Position numbers and translations under genes: made by a program. Shown piece after piece: positions 53,548 to 61,126 of a DNA stretch of 61,126 bases (its first letter is position 1; every line of letters starts with the position of its first letter). Source of the stretch: Microbispora amethystogenes. Lineage in GTDB: Bacteria > Actinomycetota > Actinomycetes > Streptosporangiales > Streptosporangiaceae. The notes under the pieces are model-generated. The model was not told where the DNA came from. It made no database searches and saw only the letters and a list, made by a program, of their open reading frames with translations. Location: positions 1-61,126 of the forward strand of contig NZ_BOOB01000064.1 in the NCBI RefSeq assembly GCF_016863015.1, given 5' to 3'.

Positions 53548-56500
53548 TCATCCGAGCCGGCGGAGCAACTGGTCGATGTCGGCGTCCGACAGTCCGGCGA
53601 GCTCGCCCAACGCGGCGGACGAGGCGTCGGCGGAGGCGCGGGCGCGCTCCTCCTCCAGCGCCGCGACGGCCTCGGCGAGACCGGCCACGGTCGCCCTGCG
53701 GAAGAAGTCGCGCACCGGGACGAGCACGCCGAGCTGGTCCCGCACACGGCCGATGACCTTGGCGGCGAGCACGGAGTGCCCGCCCAGGGCGAAGAAGTCG
53801 GCGTGGACGCCGAACTCCGGCACCGGCAGCACGTCCCGGAAGATGGAGATGATCGTGCGCTCCAGGCGGTTGCGCGGCGGGGTCTCGTCGATGCCCTCCC
53901 GCAGCGCGTCGGCGCACATCGCGGTGAGCGCCGCCCGGTCGACCCCGCCGTCCGGCAGCCGGGGCAGCTCGCGCAGGACGCCGAACGCGGCGGGTGTCCC
54001 GGGCTCCTCCGATCCTGTACGGACCCGGTCGCGCGCGTTCGCCAGAGCCTCCCGCACGGTGGCCACCAGGGCCTCGCGCGTCCGGGGCGTGCCGGCCGCC
54101 TGCGCGTCCACGGGCACCAGCCAGCCGACGAGCCGCGGCCCGGCCCCGGTGTCTCCGGGCACGACGGCAGCCTCGCGCACCCCTTCGACCTCGGTCAGCC
54201 GACGTTCGATCCGGTCCGGCCGTACGACGTGGTCGCCCAGGGTCAGGCGGCCGTCGGCGTAGCCCGCGAAGCGCAGCTCACCCGAGGGGGTGCACCGGTA
54301 GCGCTCACCGGTCGCCACGTGCGTGGCCGCGCCGTCCGCCAGAGCGGGACCGGACAGCCACAGCTCGCCGACGACGCCCGGGGGCACCGGCTCGCCCGTC
54401 TCGTCCAGCAACCGCCGGACGGTCCCGGCGAGCGGCGGGCCGGACCCCTCACCCAGGCGGGACAGGCTCACCGGAGCCGCCGACAGCGGCGTCCGCCTAC
54501 CGAGGAAGACCGTGTTCCCGGCGGTTCTCGGGTTCCGGGCGGTTCCGGGGTTCTGGGCGGTTCCGGGGTTCCCGGAGGTCTCTGTGCTTCCGAAGCGGCC
54601 GAGCGCCTCGGCGAGGTCGTCGGAGACGAACGGGCCGACGCAGACCAGCCGGGCGTCCGGCGGCGGCACGTAGCCCTCGGTCAGCAGTCGGCGCCAGACC
54701 TGCGGCGCGGCGACGACCACGGTCCCGCTCGCCGGTGCGTCCGTGAGGACCAGGCGGGCGCCGGCGGCCAGCGGTGCGAGCAGATCGGCCAGATGCACCG
54801 GCCCGCCGTCGGAGACGAGGACGACCTCGTCGTCCGGGCCGAGCCCCAGCCTCGCTGCCACCGCCGTCGCCGCGGCGGCCAGCGCGCGATGGCAGAACAC
54901 GACCGTGTCGCCGTCGTTCACCTGCCAGGCGGGCGATTCGGCCCGCGCCGGGCCGGAGGGCACCGGGTCGAAGCGGGGGCCGGTGGTGACCAGCCAGTCG
55001 TCCGCCGTGAACGTGACGAACGCACCATCACGCGGGTGGCGCGAGCCGTACGTGAGGACCGCGCCCGTCTCGAAGACGGCCAGCGCCGCGACGACGAGCG
55101 CCGCCGACGGCAGCGGCGGGGTCGCGACGACGACGCCCGGTCCGACGCCCTCGGCCCGCAGCCGGGCCGCGAGGCCGGCGGCGGCCGTACGCAGGTCGGC
55201 GTGGCTCATTTCGGCTTCGGCGGCGCGGACCGTGAAAGGCCGATCGGCGAGCAGGTCGAGGAGGGTGCCGTCCGGCAGCGCGGGAGTCTCCTCGCGCGAC
55301 CGGCGCTCGGCGAGCGCGCGCTCCCCGGCGTCCGCGCGCGGCAGCGCGCCCCAGCGTACGCCGGGGTCGCGGCGGATCTCGGCCAGCACCGCGCGGTAGA
55401 CGTCCAGCAGCAGCCGCGCCGAGCCCGGGTCGTAGAGGTCGCGGTCGTAGTCGAGCCGCAGCCGCAGGCCGTCGCCGTCCGGCAGGACCGTCAGCCACAG
55501 GTCGAACTTCGCCGACGTGACGGCGAGGTCGACCGGGATCATGGTCAGCTCGGGCAGCCGCGCGAGGACGCCGGGCGTGTTCTGCATGGAGAACATCACG
55601 TCGAACAGCGGGTTGCGGTCGACCACCCGCGGCAGGCGCAGCTCCTCCACCAGCCGGTCGAACGGCATCTCCTGGTGGGAGAAGGCCTCCACGCAGGTGT
55701 CGCGTACGGCGCGCACGGCGTCGGCGAACCCGGCGCCCTCCGGCAGGCGGGTGCGCAGCACGAGCGGGTTGGCGAAGAACCCGACGACGTCCTCGGCGTC
55801 GGGGTGGTGCCGTCCGGCCACCGGGGTGCCGACCGCGACGTCCGGCTGCCCCGTGACACGGGCGAGGGTCACCGCGAACGCGGCGAGCAGGACCATGAAC
55901 GGGGTCGCCTCGCAGCCTCTGCCGAGGGCGTCGAGGGCCGCCGCCTCGCCGGCGGGCAGCGTCTCCTCCAGCCGGGCCGCGGCCATGCGCCGCTGCGCCT
56001 GGCGGGGGTGGTCGACCGGCAGGGGGAGCGGCTGGACCCCCGCCAGCGTTCCGCACCAGTGCGCGACCAGGTCGCGCAGCGGCTCGCCGGCGAGGGAGTC
56101 CTCCCGCCAGGCGACGTAGTCGGCGTACTGGATGGGCAGATCGGGAAGCGGGCCCTCGCCGTCGAGCAGGCGGCGGTAGCTCTCGGCCAGGTCGCGGTAG
56201 AAGACCTCGATCGACCAGCCGTCGCAGCAGATGTGGTGGATGACCACGATCAGGGTGTGCCGGTCGGCGGCCTCCCGCACCAGGAGCACCCGCAGCAGCG
56301 GCGGCTCGTCCAGGACGAACGGCAGGCTCGCCTGCTCCTCGGCCGCGCGCTGCACGTACTCCTCGGCGGCCTCGGGACCGAGGTGCGAGCAGTCGACCGT
56401 GGGCAGCGCCACCAGCGTCTCCACCGCGACGACCTGACTGGGGTCGCCGTCGACCACCCCGACCCCCGCGCGGAGGCTCTCGTGCCGGGCGACCACCTGG

Positions 56501-56706
56501 TTCAGCGCCCGCTGGAGCAGCACCGGGTCGAGCCGGCCGGTGAGCCGCACCGCGCTGGTGACGTTGTACGCGGCGTTGGCGGCGGGGTCCCACTGGCACA
56601 GGAACCACAGCTGCCGCTGGGACGGCGCGGCGGGCAGGATGATCATGTTGCCGTAGTCGCGTTCGGGGCCGCTGCCGACCGCGCCGACGTAGGACGAGCT
56701 CGTCAT
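53548..56706 (-). CDS. NRPS: C-A(degenerate)-T
   Basis: A 1052-aa NRPS. The C domain has the intact HHICCDGWS (His ~157). The A domain (~460-920) has lost nearly all core motifs: no YTSGSTGxPKG (DTVVFCHRALAAAA is in its place), no YGPTE, and the A10 Lys is missing (RLPDGGVDRAAL). An in-frame repeat (NPGTAQNPGTARNPRTAG) lies in the middle. The T domain is normal (DFFALGGHSVLAAKV, ~977). It should therefore be loaded by another A domain. ATG overlaps the thioesterase stop (ATGA). Confidence 0.88.
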   Translation of the reverse strand: MTSSSYVGAVGSGPERDYGNMIILPAAPSQRQLWFLCQWDPAANAAYNVTSAVRLTGRLDPVLLQRALNQVVARHESLRAGVGVVDGDPSQVVAVETLVALPTVDCSHLGPEAAEEYVQRAAEEQASLPFVLDEPPLLRVLLVREAADRHTLIVVIHHICCDGWSIEVFYRDLAESYRRLLDGEGPLPDLPIQYADYVAWREDSLAGEPLRDLVAHWCGTLAGVQPLPLPVDHPRQAQRRMAAARLEETLPAGEAAALDALGRGCEATPFMVLLAAFAVTLARVTGQPDVAVGTPVAGRHHPDAEDVVGFFANPLVLRTRLPEGAGFADAVRAVRDTCVEAFSHQEMPFDRLVEELRLPRVVDRNPLFDVMFSMQNTPGVLARLPELTMIPVDLAVTSAKFDLWLTVLPDGDGLRLRLDYDRDLYDPGSARLLLDVYRAVLAEIRRDPGVRWGALPRADAGERALAERRSREETPALPDGTLLDLLADRPFTVRAAEAEMSHADLRTAAAGLAARLRAEGVGPGVVVATPPLPSAALVVAALAVFETGAVLTYGSRHPRDGAFVTFTADDWLVTTGPRFDPVPSGPARAESPAWQVNDGDTVVFCHRALAAAATAVAARLGLGPDDEVVLVSDGGPVHLADLLAPLAAGARLVLTDAPASGTVVVAAPQVWRRLLTEGYVPPPDARLVCVGPFVSDDLAEALGRFGSTETSGNPGTAQNPGTARNPRTAGNTVFLGRRTPLSAAPVSLSRLGEGSGPPLAGTVRRLLDETGEPVPPGVVGELWLSGPALADGAATHVATGERYRCTPSGELRFAGYADGRLTLGDHVVRPDRIERRLTEVEGVREAAVVPGDTGAGPRLVGWLVPVDAQAAGTPRTREALVATVREALANARDRVRTGSEEPGTPAAFGVLRELPRLPDGGVDRAALTAMCADALREGIDETPPRNRLERTIISIFRDVLPVPEFGVHADFFALGGHSVLAAKVIGRVRDQLGVLVPVRDFFRRATVAGLAEAVAALEEERARASADASSAALGELAGLSDADIDQLLRRLG

Positions 56707-57485
56707 CGTTCGATTCCCCCGATGTCCCCGGTTTCCCTGGCAGGCGTCGTCGTGGTCAGGGCGTCCTCGATGAGGCGGACGATCCGGCCCTCGTGCTCCC
56801 GGACGAAGAAGTGGCCGCCGTCGAACGTCGTCACGCGGCACTCCTCGGACGTCAGTTCCGCCCACGCCCCGCTCGCGGCGACGTCCACGTCGTCGTCGCG
56901 GCCGTGCAGGACGTGGACCGGCACCGGCAGCGGCGGGAGCGGCCGGAAGCGGTAGTTCTCGACCACCGCCAGGTCGGCGCGGATCGTCGGCAGCATCAGG
57001 TCGATCAGCTCCGGATAGGCCAGCACCTCGGCGTCGAGGCCCTGGCCCTGGTGGAGCCACGCCACGAGCTCGTCGCGCGGCAGGTCGTGCGCGGGGTCGA
57101 ACCGCACCAGGTGGGGCGCCTCCAGGCCCGCCACGAACAGCCCGGCGGGCAGCGGCAGACCGGCGTCGCGGATCCGCCGGGTCAGCTCGAAGGCCACCAG
57201 CGCGCCCATGCTGTGGCCGAAGAACGCGTAACGCCGCCCGGTGAGCGGGGTGACGGCGGTGAGCAGGGCGGCGGTCAGCCGGTCGATGTCCGGGATCGCC
57301 GGTTCGCTGAGGCGCACCTCCCGGCCCGGCAGGCACGCGGCGGTGACGCGCAGGCTCCGGGTGTGGCGCTGCCACCCCCGGAACACCGACCCGCTGCCGC
57401 CGGCGTACGGGAAGCACACGAGTTCGCACGCCGGATCCGGCACATCGGCGAACGAGGCCAACCAGCATGATCTCATGCGGGCCAT
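56703..57485 (-). CDS. Type II thioesterase
   Basis: A 260-aa NRPS editing thioesterase: CFPYAGGSGSVFRGW, the nucleophile GHSMGALVAFE (Ser ~97), the acid in HGRDDDVD and the catalytic His in FDGGHFFV. It clears mis-acylated carrier proteins. ATG at 57485 is chosen because GGAGG lies 5 nt upstream, whereas GTG at 57491 directly abuts it. It is first in the minus-strand NRPS operon, with a 224-bp divergent region to the FAAL gene. Confidence 0.9.
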   Translation of the reverse strand: MARMRSCWLASFADVPDPACELVCFPYAGGSGSVFRGWQRHTRSLRVTAACLPGREVRLSEPAIPDIDRLTAALLTAVTPLTGRRYAFFGHSMGALVAFELTRRIRDAGLPLPAGLFVAGLEAPHLVRFDPAHDLPRDELVAWLHQGQGLDAEVLAYPELIDLMLPTIRADLAVVENYRFRPLPPLPVPVHVLHGRDDDVDVAASGAWAELTSEECRVTTFDGGHFFVREHEGRIVRLIEDALTTTTPARETGDIGGIER

Positions 57486-57709
57486 GCACACCTCCGTGGA
57501 AATATCGGATCCCGCCGCGGGTAATTCGCGAATTCATGGCACAGCTTTGCGGAGGGGTCCGTCAAGAATTCGTTCGGAAACTGAGAGAACGCCGGTAGAC
57601 GCCTGAGAACCGGGCGAGAGCGGGCCTTCTTACATTCTGATCGCAGCCTCGTCGGTAATGCCGTGCCGGGCTCCGCCCGCCGCAGTCACCACGCGAAGGA
57701 GCCCCAGCG

Positions 57710-59605
57710 ATGCCCAATCCGGCCGATCGCACGCTCGCCCACGTCCTGGCCGACCACGCCGCGGCACGCCCCGGCCAGGTGGCGTACGAGTACCTGCACG
57801 AGGACGGCCGCATCGACGTGATCACCTACGGCGAGCTGTGGCGGCGGGCCTGCGGCCTGGCCGCCCGGCTGCCCAAGGAGGGGCCGGCGCTGCTGCTGTA
57901 CCCGCCCGGCCTCGACCTCGTGGCCGCCGTCTGGGCCTGCTTCCTGGCCGGGGTGCCCGCGGTGCCGACGTATCCGCCGCTGATGGGCGCCGCCGACCGG
58001 ATCGCGCAGCGCTTCGCCCGGATCCTCGCCGACTCCGGCGCGACGTCGCTGCTGGCCGACCCGGCGATCCTGGCGCTCATCCCCGTGGGCGACGTGCCGC
58101 TCCCGCCGGTGATCTCCGAGGCGGGCGAGCCGGTGGAGCCGGAGACCCTGCCGCGGATGCACGACGTGGCGCTGGTGCAGTACACCTCCGGCAGCACCGG
58201 GCAGCCGAAGGGCGTCGTGCTCGACCACGCCAATCTCATCGCGAATATCCGGGCGATCAGCGACGTATTTCGCGTCGATCGGGACATCCGGGTTATCTCA
58301 TGGCTTCCGCCGTACCACGACATGGGTCTGATCGGGTGCATTCTGACGCCCGGGTACGGCGGATTTCCGGTCCGGCTGATGTCGCCCGTGCATTTTCTCC
58401 GGCAGCCGCTCGACTGGTTGCGGCAGGTCTCGGAAATGGGTGTCACGCACACCGGCGGGCCGAATTTCGCCTACGACCTGTGCGTGCGCCGCGCCCGCGG
58501 AGCCGACCTGTCCGGGCTGGACCTGAGCCAGTGGAGGCTGGCGTTCAACGGCGCGGAGCCGATCCGCCCGGGCACGCTGCGGGCCTTCGCCGAGCGTTTC
58601 GCCGGCAACGGGTTCCGGCCCGAGGCGTTCCTGCCCTGCTACGGCCTGGCCGAGGCCACCCTGATCGTCACCGGGCGGCACTTCTCGCCGGGGGACGGCG
58701 TGGCCGAGGACGGACGGGTCGACTGCGGCCCGGCCGTCGACGGGCACTCGGTGGTGGTCGTGGACGACGGAACTCCGGCGGCGGACGGGGAGAACGGCGA
58801 GATCTGGGTCCGGGGGCCGAGCGTCTGCCGCGGCTACTGGAACGACTCCGACGACCGGTCGTTCGGCGAACTCGACGGCGAGCGCTACCTGCGCACCGGC
58901 GACCTGGGCTACCTCCGCGACGGGCACCTGTTCGTCACCGGCCGGTCCAAGGACGTGCTCATCCAGAGCGGCGTGAACTTCCACGCCCACGACCTGGAGT
59001 CGGCCGCGGTCGACGGGCACCCCGCGTTGCGGCCGACGGCGGCGGCGTTCATGGTGGAACGCGCCGAGGGCGAACAGATCGTGCTGGCCGTCGAACTCGC
59101 CAGGGCCGGCGCGGACGTCGACCGGGCCACGATCGCCGCCGAGCTCAGGACCAGGGTGCTGGCCGCCACCGGCGCCCGGGTGGACATCGTCGTGGTCTGC
59201 CCGCCCGGCGCCATTCCCCGTACGACCAGCGGCAAGGTCCAGCGCTCGCTGGCCCGCACCCGGTATGTGGCCGGCGAACTCAGGGGAGAGGTCATCGGCG
59301 ACCGCGCGGCGCCCGTGGAGCGGTTCCTCGCCGGTGTGTTCGCGGCGGTGTGCGACGTGGGAGAGTGCGCGCCGACGCAGAGCCTGAGCAGCATCGGCGG
59401 CGACTCCGTCCGCGTCGCCGAGATCGCGGCGATCCTGGAGGACGCGCTCGCGCTACCCGTGCCGATCGAGGTCGTGTTGTCGGCCCAGTCGCCCCGCGAG
59501 GTCACGGCCCGGCTCATGGCCGACTGGAGCGAGCGCGGTGTCTCCGGCGCCCAGGTCGCGGCCCGGATCGCGGCGCTGACCACCGAGGCCGGTGGGTCGC
59601 GGTGA
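57710..59605 (+). CDS. Fatty acyl-AMP ligase (FAAL) fused to an acyl carrier domain
   Basis: A 631-aa protein. The ANL domain has YTSGSTGQPKGV (~160), the FAAL-typical SWLPPYHDMGLIG, PCYGLAEATLIVTG and YLRTGDLGYLRDG. The A10-like end is IPRTTSGKVQRS. A C-terminal carrier domain contains SSIGGDSVRVAEI (Ser ~565). FAALs activate an acyl acid as its AMP ester and load it on an ACP, starting lipopeptide or N-acyl peptide assembly. The GTG of the following NRPS overlaps the stop (GTGA), so the acyl group should pass to that C domain. RBS AAGGAG. Confidence 0.92.
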   Translation: MPNPADRTLAHVLADHAAARPGQVAYEYLHEDGRIDVITYGELWRRACGLAARLPKEGPALLLYPPGLDLVAAVWACFLAGVPAVPTYPPLMGAADRIAQRFARILADSGATSLLADPAILALIPVGDVPLPPVISEAGEPVEPETLPRMHDVALVQYTSGSTGQPKGVVLDHANLIANIRAISDVFRVDRDIRVISWLPPYHDMGLIGCILTPGYGGFPVRLMSPVHFLRQPLDWLRQVSEMGVTHTGGPNFAYDLCVRRARGADLSGLDLSQWRLAFNGAEPIRPGTLRAFAERFAGNGFRPEAFLPCYGLAEATLIVTGRHFSPGDGVAEDGRVDCGPAVDGHSVVVVDDGTPAADGENGEIWVRGPSVCRGYWNDSDDRSFGELDGERYLRTGDLGYLRDGHLFVTGRSKDVLIQSGVNFHAHDLESAAVDGHPALRPTAAAFMVERAEGEQIVLAVELARAGADVDRATIAAELRTRVLAATGARVDIVVVCPPGAIPRTTSGKVQRSLARTRYVAGELRGEVIGDRAAPVERFLAGVFAAVCDVGECAPTQSLSSIGGDSVRVAEIAAILEDALALPVPIEVVLSAQSPREVTARLMADWSERGVSGAQVAARIAALTTEAGGSR

Positions 59606-61126
59606 GCGAGCACGCCGTAGGACGCGACCTGGTCCGGCGCTGGCGCGACCGGGCGGCCGTGCCCGCCGCCGTCTCCGCCGTGTCCGACGCCGGCACCGAC
59701 GCGGGAGAGATCGCTGTCAGCCCCGCACAGACGGGGCTGCTGCTCTTCGAGGAGCTTCACCCGGGCACCGCGGTGAACATCCTGTCGTTCGTGGCGTCCG
59801 TGGCCGGGCCGGTGGACCGCGACCGCCTGCGGTCGGCGCTCGTCCGGATGGCCGAGCGCCACCCGCTGCTGCGCGCCCGTTTCCCGCGCGAGGAGCCGCC
59901 GAGATGCGTCGTCGACCCCGTCGCGGGGTCCGTCGCAGGGTCCGCCCTGAACCCCGCCGTGGATTCCGCTGTGGATCACGCTGTCGATGCAGCCGTCGAT
60001 TCGGTCACCGTGCCGTCCGCTGTGCCGTCCGCTGTGCCGTCCGCTGTGCCGTCGGCCGCGTCGTACGCGGGGCCGGAGCCTGAGTTCGCCGACCTTGCCG
60101 ACCTCGCACACCTGCCAGAGGACGAGCGGCGGGAGGCGGCGCTGGCCCGGGCCGGTGACTTCGCCGCCAGGCCCATGGACCCGGCCACCGGCCCGCTGTG
60201 GCGGGTCGCCGTGTGGTCGCTCGGTCCCGATGAGACGCTCCTGCAGGTCGTGGCCCACCACCTCATCTGCGACGGCTGGTCGCTGGGCGTCTTCCTCGCC
60301 GAACTGACCACCCTCTACTCCGGCGGAGCCCTGCCCGGCGCGGCCACCCCGCCCGCCGGGGGCACGCCCGTCACCGAGGCGGACCTCGCCTACTGGCGCG
60401 AGCGGCTGTGTGACGCGCCTCCGCTCGACCTCCCGGCCGACCTGCCGCGGCCCGTCCGGCCGCGCTTCCGCTCGGCCGCCGTCCCGGTGTCGCTGGACAC
60501 GGCCACCGTACGGCACGCTCTGGAGGTCGCCGAGCGCGAGCGGGTCACCCCGTTCATGGTGCTGCTCGCCGCCCTGCACCTGACGCTGGCGAGGACGACC
60601 GGGGAGCCCGACGTGACGATCGGGGCGCCGATCGCGACCGGCGAACGGCACCGCGCGCCGGGAGCCATCGCCCCGCTGGTCAACATGCTCGCGCTGCGCA
60701 CCGACAGCACCGGCGCCGCGACCGGCCGCGATCTCCTGACGGCCGTACGCGACACCTGCCTCGGCGCGTACGCGCACGCGCACGTCCCCCTGGAGACGGT
60801 CGCCGCGGCGGCGGGGACCGGCGGCGACCGGCTGTTCCGGGCGATGTGCGTCCTCCAGGACGGCCTGCCCGAGTTCCACCTGGACGGACGGCCCGTCCGG
60901 CCGCTGACCATGGCGCCTGCCGCGATCCAGTACGACGTCGAGATGTACCTGTGGCAGACGGGCGACCGCGTCACCGGGTTCCTCGGCTACGACGCCGACC
61001 TGTTCGACGCGGAGACCGCCCGGCTGCTCGCCGACCGCTTCGGCGTGGCACTGCGTGCGCTGACCAAAGGCGTGGACGGGCCTCTGGCGGAACTCGACGT
61101 GCTGGGCGAGGCCGAGAAGACGGCCC
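59602..61126 (+). CDS. NRPS, N-terminal condensation domain (cut by window end)
   Basis: At least 508 codons, open at the window end. The GTG start overlaps the FAAL stop. A complete C-domain core is present: AHHLICDGWSLGVF (HHxxxDG), PFMVLLAALHLTLARTTGEPD, IGAPIATGERHR and YDADLFDAETARLLADR. The sequence stops shortly after, so A/T domains are expected downstream. Residues ~100-155 contain an unusual insertion of VDxA and VPSA repeats. The 'starter' type is inferred from the FAAL neighbour. Confidence 0.88.
   Translation, partial: MSEHAVGRDLVRRWRDRAAVPAAVSAVSDAGTDAGEIAVSPAQTGLLLFEELHPGTAVNILSFVASVAGPVDRDRLRSALVRMAERHPLLRARFPREEPPRCVVDPVAGSVAGSALNPAVDSAVDHAVDAAVDSVTVPSAVPSAVPSAVPSAASYAGPEPEFADLADLAHLPEDERREAALARAGDFAARPMDPATGPLWRVAVWSLGPDETLLQVVAHHLICDGWSLGVFLAELTTLYSGGALPGAATPPAGGTPVTEADLAYWRERLCDAPPLDLPADLPRPVRPRFRSAAVPVSLDTATVRHALEVAERERVTPFMVLLAALHLTLARTTGEPDVTIGAPIATGERHRAPGAIAPLVNMLALRTDSTGAATGRDLLTAVRDTCLGAYAHAHVPLETVAAAAGTGGDRLFRAMCVLQDGLPEFHLDGRPVRPLTMAPAAIQYDVEMYLWQTGDRVTGFLGYDADLFDAETARLLADRFGVALRALTKGVDGPLAELDVLGEAEKTA
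60010..60057 (+). repeat. 12-bp in-frame tandem repeat in an NRPS condensation domain
   Basis: Four units of GTGCCGTCCGCT (the last is GTGCCGTCGGCC) encode VPSA four times. Just upstream, degenerate GTGGAT-type units encode VDSA/VDHA/VDAA. All are in frame. Confidence 0.9.

Noticed and set aside
1..61126. tRNA or rRNA genes.
   Set aside because: No cloverleaf or rRNA-like segment was noticed by eye. A covariance-model search would be needed to exclude small RNAs.

Overview
The window is high-GC DNA with the dense, overlapping, mostly co-directional gene arrangement of an actinomycete. SARP, PucR and IS701-type genes, NRPS/MbtH and a FAAL support this. The family or genus cannot be fixed from the sequence alone. 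Almost everything looks like secondary-metabolism territory, with three recognisable biosynthetic blocks side by side.

Left part (1-24738): the tail of a TnpB gene is followed by a plus-strand group (SDR, two GNAT/FemAB-like acyltransferases, MFS exporter, Asp/Asn-hydroxylase-like oxygenase). A minus-strand operon then resembles a kynurenine-type tryptophan pathway: tryptophan 2,3-dioxygenase, a class V PLP enzyme, a second and divergent TDO-superfamily protein, an aromatic FAD monooxygenase, a secreted Rieske protein and a KynB-type cyclase. Next come a membrane-tethered hydrolase, a hydrolase-ABC ATPase fusion with its permease, a flavin reductase, a secreted glycerophosphodiesterase, a methyltransferase, a GAF-PucR regulator and an IS701-like protein that has lost its first catalytic Asp.

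Middle (25353-35443): a chorismate-mutase-like gene overlaps a large SARP/NB-ARC activator. A nine-gene minus-strand run follows, in transcription order: DegT aminotransferase, split transketolase (two genes), LysW carrier, LysX, LysY, LysZ, LysK and a YjbR protein. Most junctions are 4-nt overlaps. This is the amino-group-carrier-protein route recruited to secondary metabolism, known for 2,6-diamino-5,7-dihydroxyheptanoic acid (DADH), the precursor of azabicyclic units in vazabitide, azinomycin and ficellomycin. Three repeats phased at exactly 33 bp lie upstream of it.

35607-40355 holds a four-gene RiPP cassette. It has a 58-aa precursor with a thiopeptide-like leader and a cysteine-free core, a LanB glutamylation protein and two different SpaB_C-type proteins, and no YcaO or azole enzymes. 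This is the gene set expected for a pyridine-forming 'pyritide'. Beside it sits an IS200/IS605 element whose tnpA has lost its HUH motif by a 2-nt deletion while tnpB is intact. A truncated TauD gene follows.

Right part (42648-61126): a minus-strand NRPS operon consists of a type II thioesterase, C-A(degenerate)-T, MbtH, C(degenerate)-A-T-reductase, a VioC-like oxygenase, a stand-alone A domain, a prephenate dehydrogenase and a ThDP benzoylformate-decarboxylase-like enzyme. Divergent to it, a FAAL-ACP gene overlaps the start of another NRPS (C domain) that runs off the window. The simplest reading is an NRPS pathway that uses an AmCP-made diamino acid plus aromatic building blocks, with a separate or nested pyritide cassette. 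The link between the blocks is inferred from position.
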